A stretch of 12,014 nucleotides of DNA from Planctomycetes bacterium RIFCSPHIGHO2_12_FULL_52_36 (GTDB lineage: Bacteria > Planctomycetota > Brocadiia > Brocadiales > Bathyanammoxibiaceae): the NCBI GenBank assembly GCA_001828545.1, contig MHYW01000080.1:2494-14507 (forward strand), read 5' to 3'. Below are positions 5,604 to 11,363 of the stretch, piece after piece. Every line of letters begins with the position of its first letter. Position 1 is the first letter of the stretch. The notes below the pieces were generated by a model. That model searched no databases, was not told the origin of the DNA, and saw only the letters and a list, made by a program, of their open reading frames with translations. The position numbers and the translations under genes were made by a program.

Positions 5604-6434
5604 GTGGGGAGAGGTATCCTCAAGGTGGCGGCCATTCAGATGTCCTCCCTGGGGGATAAGGACGCAAACCTCCTCAAGGCCACGCGCCTGGTAAAGGAGG
5701 CCAAGACCGCCGGGGCAAGACTAGTCCTCCTCCCCGAATACTTTAACTGCTACGATTCTCTAGAGGTAATGTCCAAGCAGGCAGAACCTATTCCCGGCCG
5801 CACATGCCAATTTATGGCAGATTTAGCAAGGAGATGGAGACTTTACCTCTGTGGGACCATCCTTGTAAAGGTCTCGGCTAACAAGATTTACAATACTGCC
5901 TTGCTTTTCGCCCCAACGGGAGACCTGTTAGGGAGGTACAGAAAGATACACCTCTTTAACGTATCCCTGCCGGGATTAAACTATCAGGAGTCACGGTATA
6001 TACTCCCCGGGAGGCGATTAGCCCTGATGGACGTAGCGGGTTTTAGAACGGCCCTGACCATATGCTTTGACCTGCGATTCCCAGGGCTCTTCCAGACCCT
6101 CGCCTCAAGGGGGGCAGACCTCTTTCTCTTGCCCTCGGCATCTACGGCCACTACCAGCAGAGACCACTGGGAACCACTGTTAAAGGCGAGGGCCATAGAA
6201 AACCAGTGCTATGTAGTGACCGCAAATCAATTCGGCAGACACCCCAACGGGGTCACCACCTTTGGTCACAGCCTTATAATCAACCCATGGGGACAGGTTA
6301 TGTCAGGGGTGCTCAAAGGGGAAGGCGTGGCAGTAGCCAGCATGGATACGAGGTTTTTGAGAGAGGTAAGAAAAAAGATGCCCCTCTACGGGGATTTTAC
6401 ATTGTGTAGAGGGGAAAGGAGGGAGGCCAGATAG
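5604..6434 (+). CDS. Carbon-nitrogen hydrolase (nitrilase superfamily amidase, Nit-like)
   Basis: The Glu-Lys-Cys triad of the nitrilase fold is visible at Glu45 (LLPEYFNC), Lys114 (GRYRKIHLF) and Cys154 (ICFDLRFPGLF), with a second glutamate likely near KARAIENQ. Such enzymes hydrolyse amide C-N bonds in the cytosol. The GRYRKIHLFN and CFDLRFP motifs resemble the Nit1/Nit2 branch (deaminated-glutathione amidase, omega-amidase), so metabolite repair is the best guess and the substrate is inferred. I chose GTG at 5604, just after the lptF stop and preceded by GGGGG; a TTG at 5583 (overlapping lptF) and a GTG at 5625 are alternatives. It is the last gene of the operon, and its TAG lies inside the terminator stem. 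Confidence 0.9.
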   Translation: MGRGILKVAAIQMSSLGDKDANLLKATRLVKEAKTAGARLVLLPEYFNCYDSLEVMSKQAEPIPGRTCQFMADLARRWRLYLCGTILVKVSANKIYNTALLFAPTGDLLGRYRKIHLFNVSLPGLNYQESRYILPGRRLALMDVAGFRTALTICFDLRFPGLFQTLASRGADLFLLPSASTATTSRDHWEPLLKARAIENQCYVVTANQFGRHPNGVTTFGHSLIINPWGQVMSGVLKGEGVAVASMDTRFLREVRKKMPLYGDFTLCRGERREAR

Positions 6435-6456
6435 TGCCTATCTATCTGGCCTTTCT
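6425..6456 (+). terminator. Intrinsic terminator of the radical SAM-folK-lptF-nitrilase operon
   Basis: GGCCAGATAG (6425-6434) pairs perfectly with CTATCTGGCC (6442-6451) across a 7-base loop, followed by TTTCT. The T-run is short but the 10-bp stem is strong. The nitrilase stop codon (6432-6434) forms part of the left arm. Confidence 0.7.
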
Positions 6457-6557
6457 GGGAAAAACTGCCTGTGGTTCTATATGGCAGGAAACAGAACCTA
6501 AGATGAAGTGTAGCAATAACTGTGCCAGTAACTGGTGACCAAGGATATGCCTCTGTA

Positions 6558-6582
6558 TATTGTGATATAACAATAGGTTATA
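6558..6582. promoter_or_regulatory. Two overlapping dyads upstream of comF
   Basis: TATTGT-GATATA-ACAATA (6558-6575) and TATAAC-AATAG-GTTATA (6566-6582) are both perfect 6-bp inverted repeats that share bases and exclude each other as hairpins. They lie about 50-75 bases upstream of the possible -10 box of comF. They could be regulator sites or a chance product of AT-rich sequence. Confidence 0.3.
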
Positions 6583-6625
6583 AGAAAGGCACCCTAACTC
6601 TGATTTGGCATCCACTGGTAGATTT

Positions 6626-6661
6626 ATGTCGTTATAATAGACACATGTCGTATAAATATAC
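6626..6661 (+). promoter_or_regulatory. Possible -10 box and imperfect tandem repeat before comF
   Basis: A perfect TATAAT lies at 6633-6638. The best upstream hexamer, TTGGCA (6605-6610), is 22 bases away, too far for a standard -35. The sequence 6626-6644 is imperfectly repeated at 6645-6661 (ATGTCGTTATAATA against ATGTCGTATAAATA), ending at the start codon. With no Shine-Dalgarno sequence, the transcript would have a leader of only about 17 bases. Confidence 0.4.
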
Positions 6662-7468
6662 ATGAAAATTAGACTGAAAGATATCTGGGAGACCGCGGTG
6701 AACCTCCTGTACCCACCACACTGCCTGGGCTGCGAGTCAAGCCTGCACAGGGAGGTTGACCAATACTTATGTGGAGGCTGTAGAAAGGGGATAACGCATG
6801 TACAAAGCCCAAGATGCCCCAGGTGCGGGGCAGGATTGGGTCCATACAGTTACAGCACTGAAAAGGGTTGTGTATACTGCAAGATGGTGCGGCTACGGTT
6901 TGATGGCGCCTTTTCTGCCGTCTACTTCCAGGGGGCAGTAAAGGAACTTATACATCACTTTAAATATAGGAAGAAGGAATACCTGGTAGGGCCTCTTACC
7001 ACTCTTGTATACGAGGCCTTGGACATTGGTGTCCCATTTCCTGAAAACCCCCACTGGATAATCCCCGTGCCCCTGCACTGGAGGAGGAAGGTCCAGAGGG
7101 GTTTTAATCAGGCAGAACTCCTGGCCCGATACATTGGGAAGTACCTGGGAGTAGAGGTATTACCAAGGAATCTTTCCAGGGTGAGGGACACCCACCCACA
7201 GACCTCACTGGGCCCTAGCCAGAGGGAAGAGAATGTAAGAGGTGCCTTTGAGGTCAGGACACCTGCCAGGATTAACGGCAAGAACGTCCTGCTGGTAGAT
7301 GATGTGCTCACTACTGGCCTAACTGCCTCTGAATGTGCCAGGGTACTGAAGGGGGCGGGGGCGAAGATGGTATACGTCCTGACGGTGGCAAGGTCCGTAG
7401 GCCCTGACCAGGGGCCAGGGGTTAGGGACCAGGGGATAGGGGGGGTAGGGGGTAGCCGCAGGCTTTAG
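6662..7468 (+). CDS. comF: ComF-family phosphoribosyltransferase with zinc ribbons and a repeat-encoded tail
   Basis: The protein starts with paired cysteine knuckles (CLGC at 21-24, CGGC at 37-40, CPRC at 52-55, CVYC at 70-73), as in ComF proteins, which use them to bind zinc. The phosphoribosyltransferase part includes FKYRKKEYL, IIPVPLHWRRKVQRGFNQAELLA and the PRPP-binding VLLVDDVLTTG at about 209-219. ComF proteins take part in DNA uptake for transformation and sometimes in DNA repair; no other com gene is nearby, so competence is not assured. The fold normally ends near TVARS (residue 245). The last 23 residues (Gly, Arg, Asp and Gln rich) are translated from a G-rich repeat arm, and the TAG is inside the core repeat. 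The ATG lacks a Shine-Dalgarno sequence. Confidence 0.92.
   Translation: MKIRLKDIWETAVNLLYPPHCLGCESSLHREVDQYLCGGCRKGITHVQSPRCPRCGAGLGPYSYSTEKGCVYCKMVRLRFDGAFSAVYFQGAVKELIHHFKYRKKEYLVGPLTTLVYEALDIGVPFPENPHWIIPVPLHWRRKVQRGFNQAELLARYIGKYLGVEVLPRNLSRVRDTHPQTSLGPSQREENVRGAFEVRTPARINGKNVLLVDDVLTTGLTASECARVLKGAGAKMVYVLTVARSVGPDQGPGVRDQGIGGVGGSRRL
7411..7452 (+). other. Predicted G-quadruplex in the comF 3' end
   Basis: Six runs of three to seven G follow each other with spacers of 2-4 bases (GGGG-CCA-GGGG-TTA-GGG-ACCA-GGGG-ATA, then G7-TA-G5). This fits the usual quadruplex pattern on the coding strand, and hence in the comF mRNA. It competes with hairpin pairing to the C-rich arm at 7486-7510. Confidence 0.6.
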
Positions 7469-7510
7469 CCTGCGTTATACTTTTTCCCTAATCCCTGGCC
7501 TAACCCCTAA
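7418..7510. repeat. Nested palindrome at the comF end: G-rich arms around core repeat copy 3
   Basis: The left arm 7418-7441 and right arm about 7486-7507 are inverted copies with a 2-base gap and a few mismatches, built from AGGGATTAGGG-like units. Between them the 22-base core at 7453-7474 is identical to 323-344. The layout is the same as at 304-397, but the arm sequence is unrelated. Twenty bases of the right arm (7480-7499) recur inverted at 1378-1397. Confidence 0.75.
7457..7485 (+). terminator. Terminator-like use of the core repeat after comF
   Basis: CGCAGGCT (7457-7464) pairs with AGCCTGCG (7467-7474) around TT, followed by TTATACTTTTT. The stem is GC-rich and the T-run adequate, but the loop is tight and the T-run starts six bases after the stem. 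It separates comF from the next promoter, which suits termination. Confidence 0.45.
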
Positions 7511-7546
7511 TACACTGAATTAGAAACTTGCCGGGCCTTAAAGCCC

Positions 7547-7575
7547 TTGACTCTACGGAGATAAAGAAGTACAAT
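7547..7575 (+). promoter_or_regulatory. Sigma70-type promoter of the hpf-ptsN-HPr/EI operon
   Basis: TTGACT (7547-7552) and TACAAT (7570-7575) are separated by 17 bases, each matching consensus in 5 of 6 positions. Transcription would start near 7582 and give a leader of about 26 bases containing AGAGGAAAGG before the TTG start at 7608. This is the best promoter in the window. Confidence 0.72.
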
Positions 7576-7607
7576 CGGCTAGAATCTTTAAGAGGAAAGG
7601 AATTCTC

Positions 7608-7961
7608 TTGGACATAATCGTAACGGGTAAACATCTGAGCATCACCGATGCTATAAAGAGTTATGCGGAAAAGAAGGCAAGAAAATTAGAGAGGTACTTT
7701 GATAGGGTTATCCGCATCCAGGTCAACCTGGACGTGGAGAGCGAGCGGCACACGGCAGAGATGATACTCTCGGCCCCAAGGGGTTCTATGCTAATCGCCG
7801 AAGTGACCGACCATGACATTTATGTTGCCATAGACAGGGCAGTAGATAAACTAGAGAGACAGCTTACCCGCCACAAGGAGAAACTCTATCAGCGGAGGAC
7901 CAAGAAGGGGATTCCACCGGCTCCAGAGGAAATGGCAGAAGAGGGTTCTTCTGCACTGTAA
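7608..7961 (+). CDS. hpf: Ribosome hibernation promoting factor, short form
   Basis: The 117-residue product matches the HPF/YfiA (ribosomal subunit interface) family. It begins MDIIVTGKHLSITDAIKSYAEKKARKLERYFDRV and continues with AEVTDHDIYVAIDRAVDKLERQLTRHKEK, which gives the beta-alpha-beta-beta-beta-alpha fold. It binds the 30S decoding region and silences ribosomes in slow growth. It is the short type, lacking the C-terminal dimerisation domain of long HPF, so any 100S dimers would need another factor. The TTG start is 7 bases after AGGAAAGG; no ATG fits the conserved N-terminus. It is the first gene of the PTS operon. HPF genes commonly adjoin ptsN, which supports both calls. Confidence 0.93.
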   Translation: MDIIVTGKHLSITDAIKSYAEKKARKLERYFDRVIRIQVNLDVESERHTAEMILSAPRGSMLIAEVTDHDIYVAIDRAVDKLERQLTRHKEKLYQRRTKKGIPPAPEEMAEEGSSAL

Positions 7962-8030
7962 AGCCCCCTTTCCATGTGCTCTCTCCCAAGAACCTTTCCT
8001 AGAAAGGCACTTTCCCGGTCTGAGGATTAG

Positions 8031-8501
8031 ATGAAATTAATGGACTTCCTGGTGGATGAGGCAATAGTATTTGACCTAAAGTCCAGGGATAAATCAGGGG
8101 CACTGAGGGAGATGGTGGAGGCCCTGAAGAGCGCCCAGAAGGTTCCCTCCAAGGAGATGGAGAATATCCTGGAGGCCCTGGCAAAGAGAGAAAGATTGGG
8201 AAGTACCGGTATCGGGGGAGGGGTAGCCGTACCCCACACAAAACATATCAGTATCACTAGACTGATGGGTACCCTGGCGCGCTCCAAGTCAGGGGTGGAA
8301 TTTGATGCCCTGGACGGCGAACCTGTGCACCTCCTCTTCTTGTTACTCTCTCCGAGCGAATCTTCCAGCAGCCATCTGGCCGCCCTGGAAAGGATAGCCA
8401 CCCTCATAAGAGATAGCGATTTTAGAAGGTTTATATCCATGGCCCGAAATAAAAAAGAGATGTTAGAAATTCTCAAAGAGAAAGATGGTTGCCGCCTCTA
8501 A
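8031..8501 (+). CDS. ptsN: PTS IIA-like nitrogen-regulatory protein (EIIA-Ntr)
   Basis: The 156-residue protein has the PTS EIIA type 2 fold. The phospho-acceptor is His69 in GGGVAVPHTKH, followed by the family's SGVEFDALDGEPVHLLFLLLSP segment. In the nitrogen PTS it takes phosphate from HPr-type proteins and signals by binding other proteins, such as potassium transporters and kinases in enterobacteria, rather than moving sugar. No IIB or IIC domain is attached or adjacent. The ATG lies 69 bases after hpf, with a small CCTTTC-CTA-GAAAGG hairpin (7993-8007) between them. Its 3' end overlaps the next gene by 17 bases, implying coupled translation with the phosphodonor. Confidence 0.92.
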   Translation: MKLMDFLVDEAIVFDLKSRDKSGALREMVEALKSAQKVPSKEMENILEALAKRERLGSTGIGGGVAVPHTKHISITRLMGTLARSKSGVEFDALDGEPVHLLFLLLSPSESSSSHLAALERIATLIRDSDFRRFISMARNKKEMLEILKEKDGCRL

Positions 8502-10524
8502 GCCCCTCCAGGAAAATTTGGCCCTGCAGTGCCAGTGCAGTATACTTAACGTAGACGGTTTACATGCAAGACCGGCTACGCGTTTTGCCAAGACTGCCAA
8601 CCAGTTCGCCTCCGAAATAAGGGTGGCGGCAAAGCATAAGGAGGTTAATGGCAAGAGCGTCATAGAACTCCTCACCCTGGGGGCTGAGAGGGGTACAGAC
8701 GTACGCATAACGGTTAGCGGGCCGGATGCCCATGAGGCCCTCCGTGTCCTGGAGGCCCTGGTTAGTTCTAACTTTGACGAACAGGTGATGCTGACCAGAA
8801 AGGGCATTGCCTTGGCCCCGGGCGTGGTGGTGGGGAAGGCCCACATCCTGGAGGGCAAGGAATACTGGATAGTACGCAGTTTCATCTCAGAGGAGCAGGT
8901 GCCTCAAGAGATAAAGAGGCTGGAAAAGGCCATCCGGGAGGCCAAGCAGGAACTGCTGGAACTTGAGGGGAAGGTCTCTTCCCGTTTAGGTCACGAGGTG
9001 GGCACCATCCTGGGCGTCCACAGGACAATCCTCCAGGACCACCGCTTGAAAGAGGAATTTACAACTAAAATAAGAGACTTACGTGTAAAGGCCGAATTCG
9101 CCATTTATAGTGTGCTGAGAAATTATATAAAAGAGTTTCAGAGTATAGATGACACTTACCTGAAAGAGCGGGCAGGCGACATCCTGGACATAGAAGACCG
9201 TCTCTTAAGGATACTCGGAGGAGAAAAGAGGGAGACCCTCGGATACCTGAAGGAAGAGGTGGTGCTTATCGCCCATGACCTCACCCCCTCTGAAGCGGCC
9301 TCCCTGGACACCGCCAGTATAAAGGGTTTTGCCACCGAAGTAGGAGGAAGGACCTCGCACACGGCCATCCTGGCCAGGACACTGGGCATCCCAGGGGTGG
9401 TGGGACTGGGCCGCATTACCACCGACGTCTATCAGGGAGACCCCGTCATCATAGACGGAAACAGGGGCATTGTCATCATCAGGCCGGACGAGGCCACCCT
9501 TGAGGAGTACCAGAAAAAGGAAAAGACTATACGGGTCTTTGAATCCAGGCTTACCCATCAGCTTAAGGACCAGCCGGCAGAGACCCCCGATGGCAGGCAG
9601 ATACAAATCTTTGCCAACATAGATTTCCCCAAAGAGATAGAGGTCTTCCTCAGATACGGTGCCACCGGAGTGGGCCTCTACCGTACCGAGTATCTGTTCC
9701 TGGAGTGCAGGAACAGCCCCACGGAAGAAGACCACTATAACGCCTATCTGGCAGCCAATAAGGAGCTAAAGGACCTTCCCCTTATAATAAGGACGATGGA
9801 CCTGGGTGCGGACAAGTTCGGAGACGGCTACAAAGAGGCCAACCCCTTCCTGGGGTGCCGCTCTATACGCTACTGTTTTGACCACCCGGAACTCTTCCTG
9901 ACCCAGTTGAAGGCACTGCTTAGGGCCTCTGCAGTGAACAAGGACCTGAAAATACTCTTTCCCCTCATATCCAGCCTGGCGGAACTGCGGCAGGCAAAGG
10001 CAATGATGCAGGAGACCATGGAAGTCCTCTCCGGAAGGGGCGAGGCCTTCAATGAAAAGATACCTATAGGGGCAATGATAGAGGTGCCTTCCTCCGTGTT
10101 AATTGCAGATAGCCTGGCCAGGGAGGTTGATTTCTTCAGCATAGGGACCAATGACCTGGTGCAATATTCCCTGGCCATTGACAGGGACAATGAAAAGGTG
10201 GCCTTCATGTACTGCCCCACTCATCCAGCCATCCTCAGGCTATTGAAGATGTGCATAGAGGCGGCAGAGGATAACAACATTCCTGTGACCATGTGTGGAG
10301 AGATGGGCAGCGAGCTTGAATACATCATCCTCCTCCTGGGTCTGGGCCTTCAGCAATTCAGCATCTCTTCCCCCGTCCTAATCCCTGCGATTAAAAAGAT
10401 TATCCGCAGTATTACTTATGAGGAGGCTAAGGAGATAGCTGAGAAGGTCTTAAGGTTTACCCAGCCGGAGGAATCCATTAATTACTTGAAAAAAGTTACC
10501 GACAAAATTATTCCTGTACTTTAG
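8485..10524 (+). CDS. HPr-Enzyme I fusion, PEP-protein phosphotransferase
   Basis: The 679-residue chain joins two normally separate PTS proteins. Residues about 14-100 are HPr, with phospho-His27 (GLHARPA) and Ser58 (GKSVIELL), exactly 31 apart as His15 and Ser46 are in free HPr. From about 103 it is a full Enzyme I: phospho-His292 in GGRTSHTAILARTLGIPG, the PEP-binding GVGLYRTEYLFLE, DLGADK and SIGTNDLVQY motifs, and catalytic Cys604 in MCGEMGSE. These correspond to E. coli EI His189 and Cys502 with a constant offset near 102. All catalytic residues are present, so it should autophosphorylate from PEP, pass phosphate to its own HPr domain and on to PtsN. It lacks the GAF domain of PtsP and the IIA domain of FPr. 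Ser58 would allow HPr-kinase control, but no hprK is visible here. Confidence 0.93.
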   Translation: MVAASKPLQENLALQCQCSILNVDGLHARPATRFAKTANQFASEIRVAAKHKEVNGKSVIELLTLGAERGTDVRITVSGPDAHEALRVLEALVSSNFDEQVMLTRKGIALAPGVVVGKAHILEGKEYWIVRSFISEEQVPQEIKRLEKAIREAKQELLELEGKVSSRLGHEVGTILGVHRTILQDHRLKEEFTTKIRDLRVKAEFAIYSVLRNYIKEFQSIDDTYLKERAGDILDIEDRLLRILGGEKRETLGYLKEEVVLIAHDLTPSEAASLDTASIKGFATEVGGRTSHTAILARTLGIPGVVGLGRITTDVYQGDPVIIDGNRGIVIIRPDEATLEEYQKKEKTIRVFESRLTHQLKDQPAETPDGRQIQIFANIDFPKEIEVFLRYGATGVGLYRTEYLFLECRNSPTEEDHYNAYLAANKELKDLPLIIRTMDLGADKFGDGYKEANPFLGCRSIRYCFDHPELFLTQLKALLRASAVNKDLKILFPLISSLAELRQAKAMMQETMEVLSGRGEAFNEKIPIGAMIEVPSSVLIADSLAREVDFFSIGTNDLVQYSLAIDRDNEKVAFMYCPTHPAILRLLKMCIEAAEDNNIPVTMCGEMGSELEYIILLLGLGLQQFSISSPVLIPAIKKIIRSITYEEAKEIAEKVLRFTQPEESINYLKKVTDKIIPVL

Positions 10525-10530
10525 TAATCA

Positions 10531-10626
10531 ACGGGTTTCACTGATGCAGGGACAGGTCGTGTCCGCCCAAGGCGGAGCAGGCCTTTGGGTCTATCCGATA
10601 TGGACAGGTTTAAAACCCGTCCCTGC
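10531..10626. repeat. Nested palindrome between the PTS fusion and the DUF2344 gene
   Basis: Outer arms GCAGGGACAGGT (10546-10557) and ACCCGTCCCTGC (10615-10626) pair at 11 of 12 positions around an inner TCCGCC-CAA-GGCGGA (10562-10576). An alternative pairing, ACGGGTTT (10531-10538) with AAACCCGT (10613-10620), excludes the first. There is no T-run, so a switch, processing site or mRNA protector is more likely than an intrinsic terminator. It is the third nested element in the window. Confidence 0.7.
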
Positions 10627-10634
10627 GTTGGTCT

Positions 10635-11291
10635 TTGAGTCTACCTGAAAGAGGTAAGAAGATAATAGTAAGATTGAGATTTCAGAAGAAGGGGACCCTG
10701 AGGTTCATATCTCATCATGACCTGATGAGATTACTAGAAAGGGCCCTGAGGAGGGCAGAACTTCCCATTAAGATGACCCAGGGATTTAACCCCAGGCTCA
10801 GGATGTCTTTCCCCCTGGCCCTGGCCCTGGGTATAGAGGGGCATGAGGAGATAGTAGAGCTGGAACTCTCCCAATGGTTGTCCCCCAAGACCCTGGTGGA
10901 GCAATTGAAGGCACAGCTCATGGAAGGGTTGGATATAATCTCGGCAGAGGTTATAGCCCCTTCCTCTTCCAGAGTGGAAGAGATAGTGTATCAGGTGCAG
11001 TTCCACGGCCCCCAGACCATTGCCCCAGAGAAGATTGAGGGACTACTGAACCTTAAAGAGTACTGGACGTCAAGGGAGAGGGACGGGAAAAAGAAGGCCG
11101 TCAATCTCCGCCCTTCTATCCGGTCAGTCACCCAGAAAGATGGGTGTCTGGAGATAAGGTTCAAAGTCCTCCAGGAAGGTACTGCCCGCCCCGAAGAGGT
11201 CCTTGAGGCCCTCGGGCTAGAACCCCCTTCACACACTAACTTCAAGATAGCCAGGGTAAAGGTGCTCTTGTCTCCCCTGGCAGTTGCCTGA
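10635..11291 (+). CDS. Radical-SAM-linked protein, TIGR03936/DUF2344 family
   Basis: The 218-residue product has the family's opening pattern, RLRFQKKGTLRFISHHDLMRLLERALRRAELPIKMTQGFNPRLRMSFPLALALGIEG. The function is unknown; the gene usually lies next to or fused to the TIGR03960 radical SAM protein and often precedes rng. Here rng follows but the radical SAM gene is far upstream (2161-4005). The start is uncertain. TTG at 10635 has no good ribosome binding site. AGAGGT (10650-10655) points at ATA codons (10662, 10665) where the conserved domain begins, and TTG at 10674 would trim it. I report the longest option. A link to tRNA or RNA modification is sometimes guessed from the rng neighbourhood but is not shown here. 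Confidence 0.87.
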   Translation: MSLPERGKKIIVRLRFQKKGTLRFISHHDLMRLLERALRRAELPIKMTQGFNPRLRMSFPLALALGIEGHEEIVELELSQWLSPKTLVEQLKAQLMEGLDIISAEVIAPSSSRVEEIVYQVQFHGPQTIAPEKIEGLLNLKEYWTSRERDGKKKAVNLRPSIRSVTQKDGCLEIRFKVLQEGTARPEEVLEALGLEPPSHTNFKIARVKVLLSPLAVA

Positions 11292-11297
11292 GGTGTA

Positions 11298-11327
11298 CGC
11301 CCGAGGCGGAGGAGTCCGCCTCGGGCG
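11298..11327. repeat. Perfect 13-bp hairpin between the DUF2344 gene and rng
   Basis: CGCCCGAGGCGGA (11298-11310) pairs perfectly with TCCGCCTCGGGCG (11315-11327) around GGAG. Each arm contains a CCGAGGCGG/CCGCCTCGG block related to the other palindromes in the window. No T-run follows and rng starts 36 bases later, so read-through into rng is likely. The hairpin may set mRNA stability or RNase cleavage in the rng leader. Confidence 0.75.
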
Positions 11328-11363
11328 GATAAGGCCACCACAGGCAGGGAGGTGAAATAAATT

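Noticed and set aside
6442..6663. Leftward 73-codon frame filling the gap before comF
   Set aside because: It overlaps the terminator of the upstream operon and the comF promoter region, has no ribosome binding site or recognisable motif, and its composition looks like translated AT-rich intergenic DNA.
8031..8501. Long leftward frame (149 codons, 8027-8476) opposite ptsN
   Set aside because: The rightward frame has the full EIIA-Ntr sequence with its active histidine. The antisense frame is rich in Ser, Leu and Arg, with no motif, as expected for a shadow of a real gene.
9205..9735. Leftward 176-codon frame opposite the HPr-EI fusion
   Set aside because: It lies fully inside conserved Enzyme I coding sequence and shows no motif of its own.
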